The notes under the pieces: generated by a model
The model's database searches: none
What the model was told of the DNA's origin: nothing
The model's input: the letters and a program-made list of their open reading frames with translations, nothing else
Made by a program: the position numbers and the translations under genes
In this document: piece after piece, positions 15,620 through 23,477 of the stretch
How positions within the stretch are numbered: position 1 is the first letter of the stretch
Layout: each line of letters starts with the position of its first letter
From: an uncultured Bacteroidales bacterium
GTDB taxonomy: Bacteria; Bacteroidota; Bacteroidia; Bacteroidales; Bacteroidaceae
Direction: 5' to 3'
NCBI GenBank assembly: GCA_902784475.1
Contig: CACZUX010000036.1
Coordinates: forward strand, 1 to 36,881
DNA: 36,881 bases

Positions 15620-18600
15620 TTTCGCGTTTTGTCCTTCGCCTGTACGATCGCATGAGCTCCCGCCGGAGTCTGCTCTTCTTCCTGCTGTTGCTGCTGACGG
15701 CCGCATTGGCCTTCTCCGCGATGCGGCAGACCTATAAGGAAGATATTTCCGACTTCCTGCCGCTCAACAGCCGACAGGGGGATGCCATGAAGGTGTACCA
15801 GGATATCTCGGGTGCACAACGCATTTTCGCCGTCTTCCAATGCAACGACTCCGCCCGTACGGAGCCCGACAGCATCACGGCCGCCATCGACGACTTTGTA
15901 GCCATTGTGCAGCGGGATTCCGTCATGTCGCCCTCTGCCGTGACGGCCTTCATCGATGTGGAAGAGATGGTGCGCCTCTCGGATTACGTCTGCGACAATA
16001 TCCCCTACTTCCTGCTCCCCGAGGACTACAGGCGTATGGACAGCCTGCTCGCACAGGAGGGTTACATCGCCGAACGTATGAGTCAAAACCGCCAACTCCT
16101 GATGCTGCCCGGCAGCGGCACCACTACCCGGATGCTCTGCCGGGATCCGCTCATGCTCTTTTCTCCGGCGCTCTCCGCTCTGCAAAGCAACACGCCCTCT
16201 CTCTCTTGGGAGAACTACGACGGCTATATCTTCTCTCCCGACATGCAGCGGGCCTACGTCATATTGGCGTCGCCTTTCGGCACCAGCGAGACCGACGGCA
16301 ACGGACGTCTTCTCGACCGGCTCCGCCGCAGTGCTGATGAGGCGGAGTGCCTGCACCCGTCGGTTCACGTCCACTTCACCGGCGGACCGGTCATCGCCGT
16401 GGGCAATGCGCGGCAGATACGCAGCGACAGCATCCTGGCCATATCCCTCTCGTTGACGCTGATTCTGCTCTTGCTCCTGCGCGTCTTCCGCAGCGTGCGC
16501 CACTTGCTGCTCATGCTGCTGGCCATCTCGTGGGGTTGGCTCTTCGCGATGGGTATCCTCTCTCTCTTCCGTGACGGCATCTCCCTCATCGTTGTTGGCA
16601 TCTCATCCGTCATCCTCGGTCTGGCAATCAACTATCCGCTTCACTTCATTGCCCATCTGCGCCACACCTCCACAGTGCGACAGGCGCTTCGCGAAACCCT
16701 CGTGCCGCTCACGGTGGGCAACGTCACCACCGTAGGCGCTTTTCTCACACTGGTGCCGCTGGAGTCTGCTGCGCTGCGCGATCTGGGTCTCTTCAGCGCG
16801 CTGTTGCTTGTGGGCACCATCCTTTTCACGCTGCTGTTTCTGCCTCATTGGGTGCAGATGCCACGCACGAAAGGTGATACGCCCCTCATCCGCCGTCTCG
16901 CGGGCTTCTCCCTTGAAGGCCGGACGTGGTTGTTGTGGCCCATATTGATGCTCACGCTGCTACTCGGTTGGAAGGGTCTCGATGCCGGATTCGATGCCGA
17001 CATCTCCCACATCAACTTCATGACACCGGAACAACACGAAGACATGAATCGCCTTCATGCTATGCAACCCGCAGCGAATGATGACGAAGAACTTTTCGTG
17101 GTAACAGAAGACAGCACACTCGACGCCGCCCTCACCCGCCGCCGCGCCCAAAATAATAATTTTCAATTCTCAATTTTCAATTCTCAATTAACGCGTTTCC
17201 TGCCTTCCAGAGAAGAACAGGAAGTGCGTCTAACTCTGTGGCGCGAACTGATGGACAGACGCCGTGAAAGCCTCTTGAATGAATTGGAAAAAGCCGCTCA
17301 AAACGAAGGCTTTAACACCTCGTCATTCGAGCATTTCTACAACATCGTAGACAAGGATTTCACGGCGGTGCCGGCTGAACATTTCGCCCCGCTGACGGAG
17401 ACAGTGCTGGCGCGCAATGTTGTCTGCGACAGCGTTTCCGGCCGCCATTGCGTCGTGGACATCCTCCGCCTCAAGCCCGAGGCAGTGGCGACAGCCAAGG
17501 CGCAGCTGGGCAGCGTCTCTGCCGACACCTACGCTTTCAGTCTGGACGAAATTCACACCTCGCTGGCCTCCCGGCTTTCCGACAACTTCAACTATATCGG
17601 ATGGGCCTGCGCCATCGTCGTTTTCTTCTTCCTCTGGGCCTCGTTCGGCCACATCGAACTGGCGCTGATTTCCTTCCTCCCGATGGCCGTCAGCTGGATG
17701 TGGATCCTGGGGCTCATGTCGCTTTTGGACATACAGTTCAATGTGGTCAACATCATCCTGGCCACATTCATTTTCGGTCAGGGTGACGACTACACCATCT
17801 TCATCACCGAAGGTTGCCAATATGAATATGCCTACCGCCGCCGCATGCTTTCGTCCTACAAACAAAGCATCATCGTTTCGGCCCTCATTATGTTCATCGG
17901 CATCGGCGCTTTGATTTTCGCACGCCATCCGGCGCTCTTCTCTCTAGCCGAAGTCACGGTGGTGGGCATGTCGTCCGTTGTATTGACCGCCTGCCTTATT
18001 CCGCCGCTCGTCTTCCGCTGGATCACGCACAAGGGCGATGCCCTTCGCCTTCGTCCCCTCTCTCTGCGCGCACTGCTTTTCCCGCCGCGCAAAGACGACG
18101 TCGCGAGGCTCATCCGGGACCGTTATCGCTACAAAGGGCGTGAAATTTGCAGCGACGTCTGCCGCACGCTCCGTCGGCGCACAGCCGACCTCACTCGCCT
18201 TTCCTCCCGTCTTTCTCCCGAGACGCCCTGCTTCATCTCGGGCAGCCTCTGGGGCGAGAGTGCGCTGCTGCTGGCGCTCTTGCGCCCGGATGCCGACGTC
18301 GTTGCGTTCGTTTCCGACGAAGAGCGCCTCACGGTGGCACGTCACAGCAGCGCTGCAGTGGCGCCCAACCTGCATTTTGTAAACGCATATACACATGATA
18401 TTATGAAAGAAAAGATTCGCACCATGCTCGAGGACGCTCTGCCTTTGGTGAACTTCGACTCCGACTTCCTCTTCAGCGAACTCGACTCGCTGGGCGTCAC
18501 CACCATCCTGATGATGCTCTCCGAGGCCTTCGACATCCGCCTGGATTCCTCCGACGCCACGCCGAAGAACCTCAAAACCCTCGACAGCCTCGTGGATCTG

Positions 18601-18630
18601 GTTGAACGCAAACTCGCCGAGAAGCAGTGA
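15616..18630 (+). CDS. MMPL/RND-type exporter with C-terminal Rossmann-like segment and acyl carrier protein domain
   Basis: A 1004-aa inner-membrane exporter with the twelve-helix MMPL layout: helix 1 near residue 18, a periplasmic loop to about 270, helices 2-6, a second loop, helices 8-12 with the family motif GQGDDYTIFI. It should lift the finished lipid-like polyene out of the inner membrane toward the LolA-like carrier. The cytoplasmic tail is unusual. Residues about 833-929 (DRYRYKGREI, then GESALLLALLRPDADVVAF) resemble the first half of a SAM-binding Rossmann fold but lack GxGxG. Residues 930-1004 are an ACP with the DSL site at Ser958. An internal ATG at 18403 could start a free ACP. 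The second periplasmic loop contains a translated heptamer repeat (17163-17190). The start at 15616 overlaps the esterase stop. Confidence 0.88.
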   Translation: MISRFVLRLYDRMSSRRSLLFFLLLLLTAALAFSAMRQTYKEDISDFLPLNSRQGDAMKVYQDISGAQRIFAVFQCNDSARTEPDSITAAIDDFVAIVQRDSVMSPSAVTAFIDVEEMVRLSDYVCDNIPYFLLPEDYRRMDSLLAQEGYIAERMSQNRQLLMLPGSGTTTRMLCRDPLMLFSPALSALQSNTPSLSWENYDGYIFSPDMQRAYVILASPFGTSETDGNGRLLDRLRRSADEAECLHPSVHVHFTGGPVIAVGNARQIRSDSILAISLSLTLILLLLLRVFRSVRHLLLMLLAISWGWLFAMGILSLFRDGISLIVVGISSVILGLAINYPLHFIAHLRHTSTVRQALRETLVPLTVGNVTTVGAFLTLVPLESAALRDLGLFSALLLVGTILFTLLFLPHWVQMPRTKGDTPLIRRLAGFSLEGRTWLLWPILMLTLLLGWKGLDAGFDADISHINFMTPEQHEDMNRLHAMQPAANDDEELFVVTEDSTLDAALTRRRAQNNNFQFSIFNSQLTRFLPSREEQEVRLTLWRELMDRRRESLLNELEKAAQNEGFNTSSFEHFYNIVDKDFTAVPAEHFAPLTETVLARNVVCDSVSGRHCVVDILRLKPEAVATAKAQLGSVSADTYAFSLDEIHTSLASRLSDNFNYIGWACAIVVFFFLWASFGHIELALISFLPMAVSWMWILGLMSLLDIQFNVVNIILATFIFGQGDDYTIFITEGCQYEYAYRRRMLSSYKQSIIVSALIMFIGIGALIFARHPALFSLAEVTVVGMSSVVLTACLIPPLVFRWITHKGDALRLRPLSLRALLFPPRKDDVARLIRDRYRYKGREICSDVCRTLRRRTADLTRLSSRLSPETPCFISGSLWGESALLLALLRPDADVVAFVSDEERLTVARHSSAAVAPNLHFVNAYTHDIMKEKIRTMLEDALPLVNFDSDFLFSELDSLGVTTILMMLSEAFDIRLDSSDATPKNLKTLDSLVDLVERKLAEKQ
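17163..17190. repeat. heptamer array TCAATTN x4 inside the exporter gene
   Basis: Four perfect-register copies of TCAATTN read through in frame as FQFSIFNSQL in the second periplasmic loop. The A+T-rich string stands out from G+C-rich surroundings and has the same unit as the intergenic array at 23448-23477. Confidence 0.85.
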
Positions 18631-19967
18631 ACGCTCACGCCACCTTCGAAGACGTCCTGCAGCAGTCGGCACTCCGCTGGCCTCAGTGCATTGCCCTGGT
18701 TTCCGGGGACGAACGTCTGACTTATGCCGAGCTATGGAGGCGCATCTCCGAGCGTGCTGACACTTTGCGTCGCGAAGGCCCCGAAGAGCGCGTCGTGTGT
18801 CTCCGGGCGCAATCGTCCGCCGACTGGCTCATCCGCTATTTTGCCCTCCACCTCTCCGGCTATGTGGCAGCGCCGCTCGAGCGCGACACGCCCGGTGCGC
18901 TCCTCACCGCCATCTCCCGCGAACTCAACGCTGCAACCTTGCCTCCCGACGCCGCCGACATCCTCTACACCACGGGCACCACAGGGCGCTCCAAGGGTGT
19001 CATCGTCAGCCATCGCGCCATCCTGGCCAACAGCGAAAACCTCATCGACGCGCAGGGCTTCTCCCACAACTTGGCCTTCGTCGTCAACGGACCGCTCAAC
19101 CACATCGGCAGCCTGTCCAAGGTATTCCCAGTGCTGATGCTCGGCGCCACTGTTGTGCTGCTCGACGGCATGAAAGACCATAACGCCTTTTTCCGGGCGC
19201 TCAACTATCCCGCCGCCAAGGTTGCCACCTTCCTCGTGCCGGCAGCCATACGCATGTTGCTGCAGCTGAGCGGCGAACACCTCGCTGCCTGTGCCGACAG
19301 GATAGACTTCATCGAGACCGGCGCAGCGGCCATTTCGCATGCCGACATGAAGGAGCTCTGCCGCCTCTTGCCCCACAGCCGACTCTACAACACCTATGCG
19401 TCTACCGAGACGGGCATCATTGCCACCTACAACTTCAACGACGGGCGCTGCATGGCCGGCTGTCTGGGGCGCCCGATGCGCCACGCGCAGTTCGTCATCA
19501 CCTCCGAGGGGCGTATCGTCTGCACCGGCCCCACCCTCATGAGCGGTTATGCGGGAGATCCCGAGCGCACGGCCTCCGTCTTGCGCAACGGCAAATTATA
19601 CACCTCCGACCTCGGGGAAATCGACGGCGAAGGCATGCTGCATCTCTCGGGCCGCGAGGACGACATCATCAACGTCGGAGGCTACAAGGTGTCGCCGCTC
19701 GAGGTGGAAGACGCCGCACTCTCCTCGCCTCTTGTCGCCGACTGCCTCTGCATCCCCTCGCCGCATCCCGTCACCGGACAGGCCCTTAAACTCCTCGTCG
19801 TTCCCGCTGCGGGATGCGCCTTCACCAAACGCACCCTTGCCCTGTTCCTTAAGGAGCGTCTGGAACTGTACAAGGTGCCGCTCCTCTACGAAGAGGTCCC
19901 GACCATCCGCCGCACCTTCAACGGCAAACCGGACCGCAAATCCTATCTGACAAATCAATCAAGGTGA
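18627..19967 (+). CDS. AMP-forming acyl/aryl-acid ligase (ANL superfamily)
   Basis: A 446-aa adenylate-forming enzyme that activates a carboxylic acid as acyl-AMP and passes it to CoA or a carrier protein. The core motifs are present: YTTGTTGRSKG at 114-124, YASTETG, YTSDLGEID, GREDDIINVGGYKV and the C-terminal Lys434 in NGKPDRK. It is shorter than common ligases (about 500-550 aa), mainly in the N-terminal part, as in polyene-cluster ligases. The GTG start at 18627 overlaps the exporter stop (GTGA). It likely loads the aryl starter. It is the last gene of the operon, and an A+T-rich, differently coded segment begins right after its stop. Confidence 0.88.
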   Translation: MNAHATFEDVLQQSALRWPQCIALVSGDERLTYAELWRRISERADTLRREGPEERVVCLRAQSSADWLIRYFALHLSGYVAAPLERDTPGALLTAISRELNAATLPPDAADILYTTGTTGRSKGVIVSHRAILANSENLIDAQGFSHNLAFVVNGPLNHIGSLSKVFPVLMLGATVVLLDGMKDHNAFFRALNYPAAKVATFLVPAAIRMLLQLSGEHLAACADRIDFIETGAAAISHADMKELCRLLPHSRLYNTYASTETGIIATYNFNDGRCMAGCLGRPMRHAQFVITSEGRIVCTGPTLMSGYAGDPERTASVLRNGKLYTSDLGEIDGEGMLHLSGREDDIINVGGYKVSPLEVEDAALSSPLVADCLCIPSPHPVTGQALKLLVVPAAGCAFTKRTLALFLKERLELYKVPLLYEEVPTIRRTFNGKPDRKSYLTNQSR

Positions 19968-19974
19968 TGACTAT

Positions 19975-20256
19975 GTGGTGTATGATTCTCGCAGTTGGAA
20001 GGTGACAGAGCGCGAGGGTGCTGATGATCAATATTCATTGGTGGCTACTTGCCAGGAGGATACTCTCCGTATCAATGTCGGCACTGAGGATGATTGTCAT
20101 CGTGCTATCAGCATTAATGGACAGGACCTCGGTGTCTCTGCATACCCTTCCTACACACACATTGACACTAATGGCAATGTTCTCAATGTCAATGCTCATC
20201 CTGGCAATCTTGATGCTTTGGAGAGTTTGGTGCAGAAGGTTTTGGGAAAAGATTAA
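19975..20256 (+). CDS. small hypothetical protein with foreign codon use
   Basis: A 93-aa ORF (VVYDSRSWKVTEREGADDQY at its start, LVQKVLGKD at its end) that I do not recognise. It starts at GTG 19975 or 19978, with a weak AGGTGA ribosome-site-like stretch 8 nt upstream, and the frame is open back to 19951, so a lost 5' part is also possible. Codons mostly end in T or A (GAT, GCT, AAT), unlike the C/G-ending codons of the operon before it. No signal peptide or membrane helix is seen. The junction with the polyene operon looks like a boundary between DNA of different origin. Confidence 0.45.
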   Translation: MVYDSRSWKVTEREGADDQYSLVATCQEDTLRINVGTEDDCHRAISINGQDLGVSAYPSYTHIDTNGNVLNVNAHPGNLDALESLVQKVLGKD

Positions 20257-20363
20257 GGTTCATCCGACAAATGCGTAGTTAGTTTTCAAAAAAATGAATA
20301 TGAAGAAAGATAGATAAGATAAAAATTACTATCTTTGGTTACCCCTAACTAAAGTATAGTAAT

Positions 20364-20486
20364 ATGAATCCCAGCTATCTGTATCATGCATTTGGTGTTC
20401 GCCACCAAGAATGTACCAAAACCGAGTACAAAGGTAATCAAAATATTCATTATATTCAAACCCGCAAGGAGAGAAACTACAAATAA
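20364..20486 (+). mobile_element. remnant of an ISL3-like transposase N-terminus
   Basis: A 40-codon ORF starting MNPSYLYHAFGVRHQECTKT and running to IQTRKERNYK before a stop. This resembles the first 35-40 residues of ISL3-family transposases of Bacteroidetes as I remember them, just before their zinc-binding Cys pairs, which are absent here. The rest of the transposase is not present in any frame nearby, so the element is deleted. I cannot mark the inverted repeats with confidence; GGTTACCCCTAACTAAAG at 20337-20354 may be part of the left end. Confidence 0.5.
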
Positions 20487-20619
20487 TCGGGGCAGATTTT
20501 CTTGAAATCCGCTCCATATTTTTCAAAAAATCGAAAATGCAAAAATACAAAAAAGTTGTCAACAAATTCAGTACAACATATTTCCCTTGTGTCAGCTCTT
20601 TCAGGAAAAAGTTCTGCGG

Positions 20620-20729
20620 CACTAATGTACGGAATCCGTTTCATTAACGACTTTTATCGTACTCATTAATGAATTCGATCGTTTTCATTAATGAATTGCA
20701 TCGATTTCATTAATGAACGGTTTTGATTG
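20620..20729. repeat. five tandem 22-bp iteron-like repeats
   Basis: Units start at 20620, 20642, 20664, 20686 and 20708, exactly 22 bp apart. The consensus is CATTAATGA, five variable bases, then ATCG. The three central units are the most alike, the first and last are degenerate. With the preceding T, three copies contain the palindrome TCATTAATGA. Spacing near two helical turns suggests protein binding on one DNA face, as in plasmid iterons or multi-site operators. Neighbouring genes point toward it from both sides, so it is not an obvious promoter. Confidence 0.8.
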
Positions 20730-20868
20730 TACCTTGTCTAATCGGGGCCGACACTATTACTTTCTACACAAAAAAATCAAAAGTGTGCAATAAAAACTCA
20801 ACGATGTGCGTTATAACGACATCAAAGGAAAAACAAACCGCAAAACCACCCGGCCTATGGCAAAACCA

Positions 20869-21900
20869 CTACTCCCCGACGCTACCTTCATCGCACTCCC
20901 CAAGAGCCGGAGCCTCCATCGGACAAAAGTCCTTATCACGGAATTTATACGTGCCCACCATCGCTATCATGGCGGCATTGTCCGTCGTGTAGCCGAACTT
21001 GGGAATGAACACTTCCCAACCATAACGCCTGGCGTGATCGAGGAAAGCGTTGCGCAGACCCGTATTAGCACTCACGCCGCCGGCCACAGCCACCTGTTTG
21101 ATGCCCAAATCCTTAGCCGCCTGACGAAGCTTCTTCATCAGGATATCCACAATGGTCTTCTCCAGCGAAGCGGCCAGGTCCTCCTTGTGATGCTCCACAA
21201 AGTCAGGATCCGCCTGCACCCACTCGCGCAGATGATAGAGGAAGGACGTCTTGAGGCCCGAGAAGGAGTAGTCGTAGCCCGCAATCTGCGGCTTGGAGAA
21301 CTCAAAAGCCTCGGGATTGCCCTGACGCGCCAGGCGGTCGATGATCGGTCCGCCGGGATAACCGAGGCCCATCACCTTGGAACACTTGTCGATGGCCTCA
21401 CCAGCCGCATCGTCGATGGTTTGCCCCACGATCTCCATATCCTTATAGGAACGCACGAGGACAATTTGTGAATTGCCGCCGCTGACAAGCAGACAGAGGA
21501 ACGGGAACGAAGGCTCGCGATGCTCCTCACCCTCCTCGCGGATGAAGTGCGCCATGATGTGACCCTGAAGATGGTTGACCTCTATCATTGGGACGCCGAG
21601 AGAAGCGGCAAAACCCTTGGCGAAGCTGACGCCCACAAGGAGCGAGCCCATTAGGCCCGGACCGCGCGTGAAAGCGACAGCGGAAAGCTCATCACGGGAG
21701 ACGCCGGCCTTCTTCAAAGCCTGATCCACGACCGGAACAATGTTCTTCTGATGGGCACGCGAAGCCAATTCCGGCACCACGCCGCCGTAGGCCTCATGCA
21801 CCAGCTGCGATGCCGTCACATTGGACAGCAACACGCCGTCGCGCATCACGGCGGCGGAAGTGTCGTCGCACGAACTCTCTATAGCCAATATCGTCACCAT
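20869..21900 (-). CDS. tsaD: tRNA N6-adenosine threonylcarbamoyltransferase TsaD
   Basis: A 343-aa protein of the Kae1/TsaD/Qri7 family. It transfers the threonylcarbamoyl group to A37 of ANN-decoding tRNAs together with TsaB and TsaE. Family signatures are the start ILAIESSCDDTSAAV, the metal-binding HLQGH (HxxxH) block, LLVSGGNSQIV and GGVSANTGLR. Length is normal. It overlaps the 3' end of map by 7 bp, so the two are translationally coupled in the kdgK-eda-map-tsaD operon. Confidence 0.96.
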   Translation of the reverse strand: MVTILAIESSCDDTSAAVMRDGVLLSNVTASQLVHEAYGGVVPELASRAHQKNIVPVVDQALKKAGVSRDELSAVAFTRGPGLMGSLLVGVSFAKGFAASLGVPMIEVNHLQGHIMAHFIREEGEEHREPSFPFLCLLVSGGNSQIVLVRSYKDMEIVGQTIDDAAGEAIDKCSKVMGLGYPGGPIIDRLARQGNPEAFEFSKPQIAGYDYSFSGLKTSFLYHLREWVQADPDFVEHHKEDLAASLEKTIVDILMKKLRQAAKDLGIKQVAVAGGVSANTGLRNAFLDHARRYGWEVFIPKFGYTTDNAAMIAMVGTYKFRDKDFCPMEAPALGECDEGSVGE

Positions 21901-22760
21901 GTCAGTCGCTCTACTCCGTTTTCAGTCATTACAAAGGTATGTTCCCACTGCGCCGAAGGCAACTCGTCGTCGGTGATGACTTCCCATCCGTAGGGGTCAT
22001 CCTCATCGATGAAGACGCGCCACGAACCCTGATTGATCATCGGCTCGATGGTGAACGTCATACCGGGCACCAGCAGCATGCCCGTGCCGCGCGCTCCGCG
22101 ATGCTCCACATCGGGCTCCTCATGGAACTCCAGTCCGACGCCGTGACCGCAGAGGTCGCGCACGACGGAGAAGCCGTGACTGTGGGCATGCTTCTCGATG
22201 GCGTGACCCAAGTCGCCCACAAAGACATAGGGCTCGCTGCACACCTTCTCGCCTATCTTCAGACACTCCCAGGCCACATCGACCAGCTCCTGCTTTTTGG
22301 GCGTCGTGCGGCCGATGACGAACATGCGGCTGGCGTCGGCGTAGTAGCCGTCGAGGATGGTGGTGCAGTCCACATTGATGATGTCGCCCTCTTCGAGCAC
22401 AACATCCTCGGAGGGAATGCCGTGACAGACCACCTCATTGATGCTGGTGCAGCAGCTCTTGGGGAAGCCCTCATAGTTGAGGGGTGCGGGGATGCCGCCG
22501 CCCTTGGTGGTCGTCTCATAGACGATGCGGTCGATTTCCTCTGTGGTCATGCCCTCGCGAATCTTCTCCTGGACGGCGTCGAGCACCGCCGTATTAAGTA
22601 CACCGGCGCGCCGGATGCCATCAATCTGCTCAGGCGTCTTGATCATGCTGCGCGAAGGGCACAACTTGCCGCGCTCCTGAAAGGACAGAATCCTGCGGTC
22701 CATCTCAGTGAGCGGCTGCCCCGGAATCAGCGTCCAGTTGGCCTTCTTCTTTTTACCCAT
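21894..22760 (-). CDS. map: type I methionine aminopeptidase
   Basis: Removes the initiator methionine from new proteins in the cytoplasm. With the start at 22760 (MGKKKKANWTLIPG) the protein is 288 aa: an N-terminal extension of about 40 residues common in Bacteroidetes, then the pita-bread domain. The metal ligands sit in NVDCT, DASRMF, GHGVGLEFHEEP, FTIEPM and WEHTF. A longer ORF reaches 22793, but that start would overlap eda, while 22760 lies 13 nt after the eda stop. It is in operon with eda upstream and tsaD downstream. Confidence 0.94.
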   Translation of the reverse strand: MGKKKKANWTLIPGQPLTEMDRRILSFQERGKLCPSRSMIKTPEQIDGIRRAGVLNTAVLDAVQEKIREGMTTEEIDRIVYETTTKGGGIPAPLNYEGFPKSCCTSINEVVCHGIPSEDVVLEEGDIINVDCTTILDGYYADASRMFVIGRTTPKKQELVDVAWECLKIGEKVCSEPYVFVGDLGHAIEKHAHSHGFSVVRDLCGHGVGLEFHEEPDVEHRGARGTGMLLVPGMTFTIEPMINQGSWRVFIDEDDPYGWEVITDDELPSAQWEHTFVMTENGVERLTW

Positions 22761-22773
22761 TCTGCAAAGAAAT

Positions 22774-23442
22774 CTATGCGCGCGCTTCGGCAATATAAGA
22801 CAGGGCCTCGCGGCACTTGTCGACCACGTAGTCCCAATCGCCAGCCTTCACCTTGTCCGAGGGGAAGAGCTTCGAGCCCATGCCCACACAGAAGACGCCG
22901 GCCTTGAACCACGACGTGAGGTTCTCCTTGTCGGGCGACACGCCGCCCGTCACCATGATCTTGGACCAGGGCATCGGCGCCTTGAGGCCCTTCACCATGT
23001 TGGGGCCGTAAACGTCGCCGGGGAACAGCTTGGTAAGGTCACAGCCCAGCTCCTGAGCCTTGCCGATCTCACTCACAGTGCCGCAGCCGGGACAGTAAGG
23101 CACCAGACGGCGGTTGCACACAGGCGCGATGTCGGGATTGAAGAGCGGACCCACCACGAAGCAGGCACCGAGCTGCAGATAGAGCGCAGCAGTGGGTGCA
23201 TCGACCACGGAGCCGATGCCCAGAGCCAACTCGGGACACTCCTTGTCGGCCCACTTCACCAGCTCGGCAAACACCTCCTGGGCGAAATCGCCGCGATTGG
23301 TGAACTCGAAAGCGCGCACGCCGCCTTCATAGCACGCCTTCACGACGTTTTTGCAGACCTCAACGTCCTTATTATAAAAAACGGGAACCATCGGTGCAGC
23401 GGCAATCTTGGCCAGCACCTGTATCTTATCAAATTTTGCCAT
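22774..23442 (-). CDS. eda: KDPG/KHG aldolase
   Basis: A 222-aa class I aldolase that cleaves 2-keto-3-deoxy-6-phosphogluconate to pyruvate and glyceraldehyde 3-phosphate. The Schiff-base lysine is Lys138 in LTKLFPGD and the acid/base glutamate is Glu46 in [18 protein letters not shown] and [12 protein letters not shown] also match the family. The ATG at 23442 (MAKFDKIQ) directly follows the heptamer array shared with the end of kdgK. Paired with KDG kinase it completes breakdown of uronic acids such as pectin or alginate sugars. Confidence 0.94.
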   Translation of the reverse strand: MAKFDKIQVLAKIAAAPMVPVFYNKDVEVCKNVVKACYEGGVRAFEFTNRGDFAQEVFAELVKWADKECPELALGIGSVVDAPTAALYLQLGACFVVGPLFNPDIAPVCNRRLVPYCPGCGTVSEIGKAQELGCDLTKLFPGDVYGPNMVKGLKAPMPWSKIMVTGGVSPDKENLTSWFKAGVFCVGMGSKLFPSDKVKAGDWDYVVDKCREALSYIAEARA

Positions 23443-23447
23443 AATTA

Positions 23448-23477
23448 TCAATTGTCAATTATCAATTGTCAATTATC
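23448..23477. repeat. heptamer array TCAATTG/TCAATTA x4 at the kdgK-eda junction
   Basis: Four alternating copies of TCAATTG and TCAATTA in exact 7-bp register, with a degenerate fifth toward 23441. On the minus strand the array supplies the TAA stop of kdgK and ends a few bases before the eda ATG. Confidence 0.87.

Larger units (their letters stand above)
20257..20868. other. A+T-rich non-coding scar region
   Basis: Over 600 bp without an intact gene. It holds a transposase remnant (20364-20486) preceded by a TATCTTTG promoter-like box at 20330-20337, then about 130 bp of A-rich sequence with no clear signal, the 22-bp repeat array (20620-20729), and about 140 bp before the tsaD stop in which I see nothing. 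Confidence 0.6.

Noticed and set aside
15616..18402. Exporter tail segment 833-929 as an active methyltransferase.
   Set aside because: It lacks the GxGxG SAM-binding motif and the second half of the fold, so I describe it only as Rossmann-like.
20329..20622. Minus-strand frame of 97 codons in the scar region.
   Set aside because: It is opposite the transposase remnant, A+T-rich and shows no features of a real protein.
20620..20729. CRISPR array.
   Set aside because: Repeats are contiguous 22-bp units with a conserved core and no unique spacers, and no cas genes are nearby.
20806..21471. Plus-strand frame of 221 codons.
   Set aside because: It mostly runs antisense to tsaD and has no domain or start signal.
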